46,547 nt of DNA from CAYMGQ01 sp964390055 (GTDB taxonomy: Bacteria > Bacillota > Clostridia > Peptostreptococcales > Natronincolaceae), in contig CAYMGQ010000015.1 in the NCBI GenBank assembly GCA_964390055.1, positions 1 to 46,547 of the forward strand, given 5' to 3'. The notes beneath the pieces are model-generated. The model was not told the DNA's origin. It made no database searches and was given only the letters and a program-made list of their open reading frames with translations. Every line of letters starts with the position of its first letter. Position 1 is the first letter of the stretch. Positions 17,595-25,924 of this stretch are shown in pieces. A program made the translations under genes and the position numbers.

Positions 17595-18137
17595 ATGAAG
17601 GAAAAAAATCGAGTAATAGTCAAAATTAATGGTCAAGATTATCCCATAGTGGGTGCTGAGCCTAAGGAATATCTGCTAAGAGTAGGTAGTTTTGTTGATG
17701 AGCAAATGGAGAGAATCACCAAGCATAATAGCAAATTAAGCATTTCCATGATAGCTGTATTAACATGCATAAATATTGCAGATCAATTGTTAAAACTACA
17801 GGACAAAATGATCAGTATCAAAAAGCAACATATAGACCCCTTAAAAGAGTTGGAGGAAATAAAAACCCAACACGAACTGGCTTTACAGAAACTAGAGGAT
17901 AAGACTGAAGGATTTAAGTTACTTCAAAATCAGTTAGAGGATTTAATTGATGGTAAAAGGAAGACTGATAAGGAAAATGCCAGATTAAAAACTGAACTCA
18001 GGAACAAGGAAAAGGACATAATCAATGCGGAAGAAATTATAAATGATTTACAAAACAAGCTTTTTGAAAATCAAATAAAACTTGTACAGATGCGCAAGGA
18101 CTTAGACAAGTATGTCAAAGCCACTGAAGATACTTAA
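17595..18137 (+). CDS. zapA: Cell division protein ZapA, extended form
   Basis: 180 residues. The N-terminal 90 match ZapA (VIVKINGQDYPIVGAEPKEYLLRVGSFVDEQM and the AVLTCINIADQLLKL helix), which bundles FtsZ filaments at the division site. The rest is a long predicted coiled coil rich in Lys/Glu/Leu (about residues 90-175). Ordinary ZapA has only about 85-110 residues; longer versions occur in Clostridia. ATG 17595 (after GGGTTGGTGGG) is preferred to upstream starts, where the frame lacks homology. zapA after pheT is the usual Firmicutes order. Confidence 0.9.
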   Translation: MKEKNRVIVKINGQDYPIVGAEPKEYLLRVGSFVDEQMERITKHNSKLSISMIAVLTCINIADQLLKLQDKMISIKKQHIDPLKELEEIKTQHELALQKLEDKTEGFKLLQNQLEDLIDGKRKTDKENARLKTELRNKEKDIINAEEIINDLQNKLFENQIKLVQMRKDLDKYVKATEDT

Positions 18138-18177
18138 TGAAATATGAGGATAGTAACTATATACAGGATAAGAACTA

Positions 18178-18264
18178 ATGCTTATAGGGGGGAAATGGAT
18201 ATATCAATGGGGTCTTACGCATTCTCATATGGATGCAGAAGATCCCTTCACTTATGAAAACTAG
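18178..18264 (+). CDS. Candidate 28-residue micro-ORF upstream of tyrS
   Basis: An ATG frame between zapA and tyrS encodes a peptide with three aromatic-rich parts (KWIYQWG, THSHMDAED, PFTYEN). Its stop TAG at 18262-18264 is the first part of TAGGAGGG, the RBS of tyrS, an arrangement usual in translational coupling. The start has only a weak AGGA about 10 bases upstream. I do not recognise the peptide. It could be a real small gene, a leader peptide or chance. An overlapping frame from ATG 18195 is less likely. Confidence 0.35.
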   Translation: MLIGGKWIYQWGLTHSHMDAEDPFTYEN

Positions 18265-18275
18265 GAGGGAAACAA

Positions 18276-19505
18276 ATGGAAAATGTTTTTGACATATTAA
18301 AGGAAAGGGGATATGTGGAGCAGGCAACCCACGAGGAAGATCTAAGGGATCTATTGGGAAAAGAGTCTGTAACATTTTATATCGGTTTTGATGCTACGGC
18401 AGATAGCCTTACCTTAGGCCATTTTATACAAATTATGGTGATGACACATATGCAAAGAGCCGGACATAGGCCAATAGTTTTATTGGGTGGAGGCACGACA
18501 ATGGTTGGAGACCCCTCCGGCAAAGAGGATATGAGAAAGATGTTGACTAAAGAGATGATTGATAAAAATGCCCAAAGGTTTAAGGAACAATTTTCTAAAT
18601 TTATTGATTTTGAAAATGACAAGGCTATTCTTGCTAATAATGCCGAATGGCTCTTGGACCTAAATTACGTCGATTTTCTCCGTGAGGTAGGTGTGCATTT
18701 TTCGGTTAATCGTATGCTAGCAGCAGAATGCTATAAATCTAGGTTGGAAAAGGGTTTGACCTTCTTGGAGTTTAACTATATGTTAATGCAATCCTACGAT
18801 TATTTAGAGCTCTTCAGACGCTATAATTGTAAAATCCAAATGGGTGGTAGCGATCAGTGGTCAAATATTCTTGGTGGATACGAATTAGTTAGGAAAATAG
18901 AAGGAAAGTCTGTTTATGCCCTGACTTTTAAACTCCTTACTACTAGCGGAGGAAGAAAAATGGGTAAAACAGAGGCGGGAACCTTATGGCTAGATCCAGA
19001 AAAAACCTTACCCTACGATTTCTACCAATACTTAAGAAATGTTGATGATGGTGATGTAGAAAACTGTTTAGCCCTGCTAACATTTCTGCCCATGGATGAA
19101 GTTAGAAGGTTAGGCTCCTTGCAAGGGGCGGAAATCAACAAGGCTAAGGAAATACTAGCCTTTGAAGTAACAAAATTGGTGCATGGTGAGGTTGAGGCAA
19201 GAAAGGCTCAAGAGGCCGCAAGGGCTTTATTTAACAATGATGTGGTCAGTGATGAGGCTATGCCTTTTACTGAAATTAGTCAGGATAAATTTAGACAGGG
19301 TATGGATATTTTAAGTATTTTAACTAGGACTAAATTAGCATCTTCGCGATCTGAGGGTAGAAGATTGATACAGCAAGGCGGGATTAGTATAGAGGAAAGT
19401 AAAATCGATGATTTTAATTATAAGATAATGTTAGAGGATTTTGTGGATGATAAATTAATTATTAGAAGGGGTAAAAAAATATATCATCAAATCCGCCTAA
19501 TTTAG
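18276..19505 (+). CDS. tyrS: Tyrosine-tRNA ligase
   Basis: 409 residues. Class I synthetase: the HIGH-type motif is TLGHFI (about residues 47-52), the tyrosine pocket has the YMLMQSYDY segment and GGSDQWSNI, and the KMSKS loop is KMGKT (in GGRKMGKTEAGT). A C-terminal S4 RNA-binding domain (about 345-405, SRSEGRRLIQQGGISIEE) binds tRNA-Tyr. ATG 18276 has AGGAGGG 8 bases upstream. Unlike thrS, pheST and argS, there is no T-box in the 138-base gap before it, so expression may be constitutive or read through from zapA. Confidence 0.97.
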   Translation: MENVFDILKERGYVEQATHEEDLRDLLGKESVTFYIGFDATADSLTLGHFIQIMVMTHMQRAGHRPIVLLGGGTTMVGDPSGKEDMRKMLTKEMIDKNAQRFKEQFSKFIDFENDKAILANNAEWLLDLNYVDFLREVGVHFSVNRMLAAECYKSRLEKGLTFLEFNYMLMQSYDYLELFRRYNCKIQMGGSDQWSNILGGYELVRKIEGKSVYALTFKLLTTSGGRKMGKTEAGTLWLDPEKTLPYDFYQYLRNVDDGDVENCLALLTFLPMDEVRRLGSLQGAEINKAKEILAFEVTKLVHGEVEARKAQEAARALFNNDVVSDEAMPFTEISQDKFRQGMDILSILTRTKLASSRSEGRRLIQQGGISIEESKIDDFNYKIMLEDFVDDKLIIRRGKKIYHQIRLI

Positions 19506-19514
19506 GGCAGGTGA

Positions 19515-19561
19515 AAACCAATTCTAGCTATCGGATAGTGTTGATGGTTTAGAATTGGTTT
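19515..19561 (+). terminator. Inverted repeat after tyrS, probable terminator
   Basis: A perfect 11-base inverted repeat AAACCAATTCT / AGAATTGGTTT with a 25-base loop, followed by ATTTATT. The long loop and broken T tract make termination less certain. Confidence 0.5.
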
Positions 19562-19633
19562 ATTTATTACATATCAGATGTTGGGAACCTTCTAGCTAGA
19601 GGGGTAAAAGTCTACAAAGGAGAGTCAGAGGCG

Positions 19634-20923
19634 ATGAAGATGGAATTTCAAGTATCTTTATTTGAGTTATCAAAAATATTATCAGAAGCTATGGATTTAA
19701 TCAGTCCCATCCTATATAACCATCATAAGGAAGTGGCATATATTGCTTGTCATATTGCAAAGGAATATATGCCCGAGAAGGAAAATTTCAATAATTTACT
19801 GATAGCCGGTCTTCTACATGATATAGGTGGAATAAATTTGCAAGAGAGAATAAAGGTATTAAAATTTGATATGATTGAACCTTATAAACATGCTACTGTA
19901 GGTTATTTACTGTTAAGAGAATTTCACTACTTTAAGGATATAGCCAAAATAATAAAATATCATCATTTGCCTTGGAATAATATTAGAAAAAAGAAATTGG
20001 AAGAAAGTACAATTCCTATAGAGAGCCACATAATCCACCTAGCTGACAGGATTACATCTTTGATAAATAAGGATGAGGAGATTTTAGGGCAGGTTGATTA
20101 TATTTCCCGGGCTATAGAGAGACAAAATAAAAAAATGTTTCATCCAGAATTGGTTGAGACCTTTAATAAAATAAAACATAGGGAAAGTTTTTGGTTGGAT
20201 ATAGTTTCGCCCGACCTGCATTATCGTCTAGAGGAGCTTTGGGTTGATTGTGAAAGGCATTTGGATATAAAGGATTTAGAAAAGGCGACAAAACTAATTG
20301 CCAGAATCATTGATTTTAGAAGTAGGTTTACTGCTGTTCATAGTTCAGGAGTTGCAATAGTTGCGGAAAACCTGGCTAGGAAATCTGGATGGGGAGAGGT
20401 AGACTGTTTAAAGATAAAAATTGCTGGTTATCTACATGATTTGGGTAAATTGGCCATATCTAATGATATTTTGGATAAGGATGGAAGACTAACTCATAAT
20501 GAATATAATATAATGAAGGCCCATACATATTTTAGTTATCATTTATTAAATAAGATAGAATCCTTAAAAGAAATAAATAAATACGCATCCTTACACCATG
20601 AAAGATTAGATGGGACCGGTTATCCCTTCAGATTTAATGGGGACAAGCTAGGGGAAGGTTCTAGAATTATGGCAGTCGCAGATACATTTACAGCTATAGC
20701 TGAGGATAGGCCTTATAGGGTGGGAATGGATAAAAACAGAGTTATAAAAGTTTTAGATAAAATGGTTAATGAAAACAGCTTAGACAGTAAATATGTAGAT
20801 TTATTAATTGATAATTATGATCTAATAGATTACAAGCGGGTGATTGCGCAGAAGCAGGCTAGAGATATATATAAGAAATTTACAAAGGCGATTAAAAACA
20901 TAGACGAATATTATTGTTATTAA
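19634..20923 (+). CDS. Tandem HD and HD-GYP domain protein, probable cyclic-di-GMP phosphodiesterase
   Basis: 429 residues, no membrane segment. The N-terminal HD domain (HD at residues 62-63, GLLHDIGG, later KYHHLPWN) is followed by a C-terminal HD-GYP domain: HSSGVA, HDLGKLA (H268-D269), MKAHTYFSYHLL, HHERLDGTGYP (H321-H322). HD-GYP enzymes degrade cyclic-di-GMP; the N-terminal HD may be a phosphohydrolase or a regulatory part. ATG 19634 has AAAGGAGA 10 bases upstream. It is monocistronic, with the uraA leader next. It shares a signalling theme with the REC-GGDEF-HD-GYP gene 3 kb downstream. Confidence 0.85.
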   Translation: MKMEFQVSLFELSKILSEAMDLISPILYNHHKEVAYIACHIAKEYMPEKENFNNLLIAGLLHDIGGINLQERIKVLKFDMIEPYKHATVGYLLLREFHYFKDIAKIIKYHHLPWNNIRKKKLEESTIPIESHIIHLADRITSLINKDEEILGQVDYISRAIERQNKKMFHPELVETFNKIKHRESFWLDIVSPDLHYRLEELWVDCERHLDIKDLEKATKLIARIIDFRSRFTAVHSSGVAIVAENLARKSGWGEVDCLKIKIAGYLHDLGKLAISNDILDKDGRLTHNEYNIMKAHTYFSYHLLNKIESLKEINKYASLHHERLDGTGYPFRFNGDKLGEGSRIMAVADTFTAIAEDRPYRVGMDKNRVIKVLDKMVNENSLDSKYVDLLIDNYDLIDYKRVIAQKQARDIYKKFTKAIKNIDEYYCY

Positions 20924-20944
20924 ATTCCAAAACCCAATAATCGC

Positions 20945-20973
20945 TTGCCTTACAAGAGAATAAATGTTAGTAT
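20945..20973 (+). promoter_or_regulatory. Probable promoter of uraA
   Basis: TTGCCT (20945-20950) and TAGTAT (20968-20973) with a 17-base spacer, giving a start near 20980, just before the first PyrR site. Confidence 0.6.
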
Positions 20974-20995
20974 TATTCTGATGACAATAAACAAT

Positions 20996-21083
20996 CTTTA
21001 AACTAGTCCAGAGAGGCTGGCAAGATGAGTTTATAATTACCATTGATATTAACTTCTTGCCAGCGGGCAGGAAGTATTTTATT
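20996..21083 (+). promoter_or_regulatory. PyrR-dependent attenuator, first copy (uraA leader)
   Basis: The PyrR-binding anti-antiterminator core AGTCCAGAGAGGCT is at 21005-21018. Its 3' part GCTGGCAAG (21016-21024) is perfectly complementary to CTTGCCAGC (21056-21064), which is part of a terminator hairpin (ACTTCTTGCC / GGCAGGAAGT, 21052-21075) followed by ATTTTATT. With UMP or UTP present, PyrR should hold the anti-antiterminator and allow termination; without them the antiterminator forms. Confidence 0.92.
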
Positions 21084-21104
21084 GTCTAAATATATGACAA
21101 AGCA

Positions 21105-21173
21105 CCTTTAAACCAGCCCGGTGAGGCTGGAAAGGGAGAAATTAAATTTCTCCTTTAAATAAATCAAGGGAGG
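21105..21173 (+). promoter_or_regulatory. Second PyrR-type site before uraA
   Basis: Core AGCCCGGTGAGGCT at 21115-21128, inside a CCAG...CTGG stem, with the same CCTTTAAA lead-in as copy 1. Downstream is a hairpin AAAGGGAGAAATT / AATTTCTCCTTT, but it is followed by AAATAAATC rather than a T run. The RBS AAGGGAGG (21167-21173) is close, so this copy may act on translation, or the terminator has decayed. Confidence 0.75.
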
Positions 21174-21180
21174 ATTTATA

Positions 21181-22437
21181 ATGACAGAAAACACATTGAC
21201 AGAAACAAACTATGAGGCAAAGTGTAAGGCTGGATTTTTGGAGTCGGTAAAAAGATCCATTCTAGCTATTCAACACTTGATAGCGATGTTTGGAGCCACG
21301 GTTTTGGTCCCTATACTAACGGGACTGGATCCATCGATTGCCCTAATATCTGCAGGGACAGGAACCCTAATATTTCATTTATTAACTAAGGGTAAGGTGC
21401 CGGTTTTCCTCGGATCATCATTTGCTTTCATACCAGTAATTATAGCGGTGGGCAACTTGTATGGTGATTTAGCCTATGCTCAGGGTGGTATGCTTGTTGC
21501 AGGCTTAATTTATGTACTAATGTCTTTGTTTATAGGGAAAATAGGCATAGACAGGATACAGAAATATTTACCTGCGCAAGTTATTGGACCCATGATTATT
21601 GTTATTGGATTGAATCTAATACCAACAGCTTATGATATGGCTTCTGGCCATTTGGTAATAGCTTTAATAACCTTAGCTACGGCCCTTACCATTACATTTG
21701 TCGGCAAGGGTTTTATAAAACAACTATCTATCCTAATTGGTGTACTCATGGGATACTTTATTTCCTTAAGACTTGGTCTTGTAGACCTTACTGTAATAGG
21801 ACAAACACCGTTATTGTCCATGCCAAACTTTAGACTGCCTAGATTTGACATAGGTGCTATATCTTTAATAGCTCCCGTTGTATTAGCAGTATTTATGGAG
21901 CATATTGGAGACATTACAACAAATGGGCAAGTAGTGGGTGAGGATTTCATAAAAGATCCTGGATTAAATAGAACGCTACTTGGGGATGGGGTTGCAACAA
22001 TTTTCGCAGCCCTCATAGGAGGGCCCGCAAATACTACCTATGGGGAAAATACAGGTGTGTTGGCAATCACACAAAATTATGACCCATCCATACTAAGATT
22101 AGCCGCAGTATTTGCCATTATTTTAGGCTTTATATCAAAGATTGGTGGATTTTTAAACTCTATCCCAAATCCTGTTATGGGAGGAATCAGTCTAATGCTA
22201 TTTAGCATGATAGCATTAATTGGTGTGCAAACCATAAAAAATAGTAAAATTAAATATAACTTCAAAAATCTTTTGGTTATGATAACAATTCTAGTTATCG
22301 GTTTAGGTTCAGGATATATAGAAAGCCTCTGGGGCTTTAGTATTGGGATTCCGGTGACAGAAACAGTAAAAATAACAGGCCTAAGCTTTGCGGCCATTGT
22401 GGGCGTCCTTCTAAATGCTTTGCTAATGAAGAAATAA
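21181..22437 (+). CDS. uraA: Uracil permease (NCS2 family)
   Basis: 418 residues with about 14 membrane segments. It shows the UraA-type motifs: QHLIAMFGATVLVPILTGLDPS in the first helices, the GSSFAFIPVI uracil-binding half-helix, FMEHIGDITTNGQV (the Glu of TM8) and GGPANTTYGENTGVLAIT (TM10). It imports uracil with protons. The PyrR leader confirms a pyrimidine role, since uraA/pyrP genes in Firmicutes are regulated this way. No other pyr gene is nearby. RBS GGGAGGA 8 bases before ATG. Confidence 0.95.
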   Translation: MTENTLTETNYEAKCKAGFLESVKRSILAIQHLIAMFGATVLVPILTGLDPSIALISAGTGTLIFHLLTKGKVPVFLGSSFAFIPVIIAVGNLYGDLAYAQGGMLVAGLIYVLMSLFIGKIGIDRIQKYLPAQVIGPMIIVIGLNLIPTAYDMASGHLVIALITLATALTITFVGKGFIKQLSILIGVLMGYFISLRLGLVDLTVIGQTPLLSMPNFRLPRFDIGAISLIAPVVLAVFMEHIGDITTNGQVVGEDFIKDPGLNRTLLGDGVATIFAALIGGPANTTYGENTGVLAITQNYDPSILRLAAVFAIILGFISKIGGFLNSIPNPVMGGISLMLFSMIALIGVQTIKNSKIKYNFKNLLVMITILVIGLGSGYIESLWGFSIGIPVTETVKITGLSFAAIVGVLLNALLMKK

Positions 22438-22456
22438 TTTAAAACTCATATATAAT

Positions 22457-22505
22457 ACCCCTATTATTATTCCTAAGATACCTTAATATAATAATAGGGG
22501 TTTTA
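22457..22505. terminator. Terminator after uraA, probably bidirectional
   Basis: Arms ACCCCTATTATTAT and ATAATAATAGGGGT, then TTTT; the complement also ends in A/T-rich sequence, so it can serve the convergent transporter gene. Confidence 0.75.
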
Positions 22506-22529
22506 AAAATCGTATGAAATTTATTATAA

Positions 22530-23615
22530 CTATATATTTGGGAAATCTTTATCTAGTTTTTTGACTGTATTATAGTAAGCAGTGAAATCTCCGTTAAAGG
22601 GTATGGTTTGATCAAAATATTGTTTTTCTATAAATTGCCTGGCAATATGAATAATGCATTTTTCATCCTCATACTCATATGTAGCACATACCTCCATGAT
22701 GGCCTTTAGGCATTGAGCCAACTCCTGCCGATTGAATTTAATAGAATCATTAAGTGGATACTCACAAATGTTATCAAGCCGATATTTATTGTTTTTCTGG
22801 GCCTCTACAAGTATTTGGTTTAATAAAAACATGGGGCAGGATTCGTTATTACAGGAGTCGCATGAGCACCTCATGGAGCACAGGTTTTGCAAAGAATTTT
22901 GAACTCTTAAGGTATTTAAATATAGGGTCTGGGCATGAACTCTCAGTGGCGTGTTGGGGTCCTTAAAGTGATTAATAAGGGGGACTATTAAGTAAGATAA
23001 CACTCCTATTAATAAAGTAAAATAAACAAATATTGTATAAGGATTTATCAAGTTCTCTGGTATGGAATTAAAAAGTTTTATCGTGCCAAAGGTTAAGAAG
23101 GTACCAGCGGACACCAGTTTTAAGGCTAATTCTGGTATTTCCTTACCGATTTTGCTCCCAACCCAAATACAAATTGAACTTGCCAGGACCATCCCAAGTA
23201 CTGTCCCCATAAGTACTCTTAGAGGATGATTGCTTTGTGATGCTAGGGCAATAGCAGTTAGCTGTGTTTTGTCTCCTAATTCACTAAAGAAAAAAGCCGT
23301 GGCTACGGTCAAAATTGGTGTTTTATAAGAAGAGATTTTATTATCTTCATCGAAATCCTCTTGAACTAAGTTCCAAAATCCAAAACAAATAAAGGAAATA
23401 GCGGCTATAATTTGTATCACATTTAGCGATATTGTCTTAGACAGGTAAAAGCCTAAAAAAACGGCAAGAAAGTGGTTAAGAAAAGAACCTATAAACACAC
23501 CCAAAATAACTTTTTGTGCCGGATACTTTATAGCAAATAATATAACCAATATTTGACTCTTGTCTCCTATCTCTGAAATCAAAACAAGAAAACATGCATA
23601 AATTAATTCTCTCAT
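22530..23615 (-). CDS. UPF0016/GDT1-family cation transporter with cysteine-rich cytoplasmic tail
   Basis: 361 residues. Two homologous halves each carry the family signature E-x-G-D-K-S/T: EIGDKSQ (residues 15-21) and ELGDKTQ (112-118), with six predicted membrane helices to about residue 210. Family members export or exchange Mn2+ or Ca2+. Unlike the usual 190-230 residue bacterial proteins, this one continues for about 145 residues, with Cys246, 250, 252, 255 and 260 (CSMRCSCDSCNNESC) and a helical region after. The tail could be a metal sensor or binding domain; I do not recognise it. RBS GGAGGAAA. I looked for a yybP-ykoY manganese riboswitch upstream and saw none. Confidence 0.85.
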   Translation of the reverse strand: MRELIYACFLVLISEIGDKSQILVILFAIKYPAQKVILGVFIGSFLNHFLAVFLGFYLSKTISLNVIQIIAAISFICFGFWNLVQEDFDEDNKISSYKTPILTVATAFFFSELGDKTQLTAIALASQSNHPLRVLMGTVLGMVLASSICIWVGSKIGKEIPELALKLVSAGTFLTFGTIKLFNSIPENLINPYTIFVYFTLLIGVLSYLIVPLINHFKDPNTPLRVHAQTLYLNTLRVQNSLQNLCSMRCSCDSCNNESCPMFLLNQILVEAQKNNKYRLDNICEYPLNDSIKFNRQELAQCLKAIMEVCATYEYEDEKCIIHIARQFIEKQYFDQTIPFNGDFTAYYNTVKKLDKDFPNI

Positions 23616-24046
23616 AATAAAGGTTTCCTCCAGTTGTATATTGAATATTTAATTAGGTAAATTCTATAATAATCACTATAATATATTTATTTTCCTTTTG
23701 CTATGCAGACATTTACTATACAATATAGATATAGTTTTTTTATTGCAGGACAAGACTCAAATATAAACAGGAAAACCCTTAGATAAATTTATAGTTATGT
23801 CCCAATATCGAAACTCTATAGTATTATAATACTAAAATATTGGCAAATCAAGTGCAATAAAAATATATAAACTAGTTTTATCTAATGGAGTTTCTGTGAA
23901 AATGGAGATAGTTTCTAAGACGAGGAAATAGTACAGGCTCCTTAATTGCCATATAATTCTTTTAACTTAGATAGAAACATCTAATCTTTATTAGTATACT
24001 ATAATGGAAATCAAAACCATGCTGGGGAAAGACAGGTGATGATATA
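23616..24046. other. Intergenic region between divergent genes
   Basis: 431 bases without a gene. It must hold the promoters of the transporter (minus) and of the signalling gene (plus). A TATAAT at 24000-24005 may serve the latter, with no good -35. Around 23887-23941 a foldable element is seen: GGAG (23887) pairs with CTCC (23938-23941) and CTGT with ACAG, closing about 35 bases. It does not match a riboswitch class I know. Confidence 0.5.
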
Positions 24047-25849
24047 ATGAGCAAAACTAAAATTTTAATTGTTGAGGATTGCCCCCTAACATCTAGGAAG
24101 ATAAAGGTTAGTCTGGAAAAGTTCGATTATAATGTGGTTGGTATTGCAATATCAGGAGAGGAGGCAATTTTTTTATCCTTATTCCATAAACCAGATCTGA
24201 TATTAATGGATATAGAGATTGAAGGGGATATAGATGGAATTGAAGCTGCCAGAAAAATTAGGTTATCATTAGACATACCTATTATATATTTAACCGCATT
24301 ATCAGATAAGGACACCCTCAGTAAGGCAAAGGCCACTGGGGGATTTGCCTATCTAGCAAAACCCTTTAGAACTAGGGATCTACATGCTAATATAGAAATG
24401 ATCACTTATGCCCATAATATGAAAAGACAAGCTAAAGAAAATGAAATAAAGTATAAAAACATTTTTAACAATATGTTTGATGGCTTCGCCTATTATAAAA
24501 TTGTTTGTGATGAAAATAACCGGCCACATGATTATGTGTTTTTGGAAGTAAACAATGCCTTTGAAAGATTAATTGGTATTCCAAGGGATAAGATAATTAA
24601 TAAGGGAGTAAATTGTCTAGCTACTCTCTATAAAAGCAACAAGTTTTTTGAGGATATTAAACTTTTTGGAGAGGCAGCAATAGATGGGAAAAAATTATAT
24701 ATAAAAGAATATTACTTTGAATATGCGGACAAATGGTTTTCTATTGGTATCAGTAGTCCTCAACCCGGTTATCTTTCAACTCTTATGACTGATATTACTG
24801 AAATTAAAAAAACCGCAGAAAGATTAAGATATTTGACATTTTATGATAGCCTAACAGGCTTATATAATAGGGCATATTTTGAAGAGGAGCTTAAACGCCT
24901 TGATACCCCCAGACAATTGCCCCTTAGCCTGATTTTGGGTGATATAAATGGACTGAAATTGGCTAATGATGTTTTTGGTCATAAAGAAGGGGACAAGTTA
25001 CTAATTAGTATTTCTAATAAATTAAGGGCAAATTGTAGAGGGGAGGACCTAGTGGCTAGATGGGGTGGAGATGAATTTATTATTCTTCTTCCCAAAACTG
25101 GAGAAAAAGAAGTTGCTGAAATATGTAATAGAATAAAGAAGGCATGCTTGGAATGTGATGAGTCGATTATAAAAACAAGTATTGCCCTAGGAGCTGTAAC
25201 CAAGAGGACACTTGATCAGGATTTAAACAAATTACTCCTTGAGGCAGAGAATAAAATGTATAAAAATAAACTAGTGGAAAGTAAGCGAGTACATGAAAGA
25301 ATCATAGATTCATTACAGGGGTATCTGTTAAATAAAACCCATGAAACGAGGGAACATATAGAAAACACAAAAAAAATTGCCCTACTAATGGCCAATTGCC
25401 TTGGGCTTTCATCTAATAAAAAGCATGAATTGGAATTATTGGCCGAATTTCACGATATAGGTAAAATCTCAGTATCAGTTGAAATAACCGATGAGAGAAA
25501 AGCTCTCACAGAGGCTGAAAAGGAGTTGATTAAACAACATCCGGTAATTGGATATAGAATTGCAACTGCTTCCGCCAAGCTCATGCCTATAGCTGAGGAA
25601 ATATTATTTCACCATGAATGGTGGAATGGGAAGGGTTACCCATTAGGTTTAAAGGGCGATGATATTCCTTTAATTGCAAGGATATTTAGCATAGCTAATA
25701 GTTATGATGTTATGATTAGAGGTTATGGGTATAGGCCACCTATGTCAAAACATCAGGCCATTGATAAAATTAATAATTATGCTGGTACTCAGTTTGATCC
25801 AAGGATGGTTAAGGTTTTTATGCAAATCATAGAAAATAATTTACTATAA
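24047..25849 (+). CDS. REC-PAS-GGDEF-HD-GYP cyclic-di-GMP signalling protein
   Basis: 600 residues, soluble. Receiver domain 4-120 with acidic pair E10-D11, phospho-acceptor Asp55 and Lys105 (AKPF). A PAS-like domain follows (about 148-265). The GGDEF domain (about 275-425) has an intact GGDEF at 340-344 and an inhibitory I-site RGED at 331-334, so it should make cyclic-di-GMP. The C-terminal HD-GYP (about 430-600) has HDIGK (H469-D470), HHEWWNGKGYP (from H522), so it may degrade it. Both activities in one response regulator mean a balance set by phosphorylation. ATG 24047 is preceded by GGTGATGATA with a weak RBS. The next gene is REC-Hpt, 75 bases on. No sensor kinase is in the window. Confidence 0.92.
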   Translation: MSKTKILIVEDCPLTSRKIKVSLEKFDYNVVGIAISGEEAIFLSLFHKPDLILMDIEIEGDIDGIEAARKIRLSLDIPIIYLTALSDKDTLSKAKATGGFAYLAKPFRTRDLHANIEMITYAHNMKRQAKENEIKYKNIFNNMFDGFAYYKIVCDENNRPHDYVFLEVNNAFERLIGIPRDKIINKGVNCLATLYKSNKFFEDIKLFGEAAIDGKKLYIKEYYFEYADKWFSIGISSPQPGYLSTLMTDITEIKKTAERLRYLTFYDSLTGLYNRAYFEEELKRLDTPRQLPLSLILGDINGLKLANDVFGHKEGDKLLISISNKLRANCRGEDLVARWGGDEFIILLPKTGEKEVAEICNRIKKACLECDESIIKTSIALGAVTKRTLDQDLNKLLLEAENKMYKNKLVESKRVHERIIDSLQGYLLNKTHETREHIENTKKIALLMANCLGLSSNKKHELELLAEFHDIGKISVSVEITDERKALTEAEKELIKQHPVIGYRIATASAKLMPIAEEILFHHEWWNGKGYPLGLKGDDIPLIARIFSIANSYDVMIRGYGYRPPMSKHQAIDKINNYAGTQFDPRMVKVFMQIIENNLL

Positions 25850-25924
25850 GTGGATACAAAAAGTAGATACAAACCATCTGCTAATGGAGGGCATATCTTT
25901 TATTATTGTTAGGGGGAAAATCTA

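Noticed and set aside
18138..18275. T-box leader for tyrS
   Set aside because: No GGTGG-ACCGCG-like core and no terminator in the 138-base gap.
23616..23800. Manganese riboswitch (yybP-ykoY) before the UPF0016 gene
   Set aside because: The conserved loops of that class are not visible on the minus strand.
23640..24046. Cyclic-di-GMP riboswitch before the GGDEF/HD-GYP gene
   Set aside because: None of the conserved sequences of class I or II were found.
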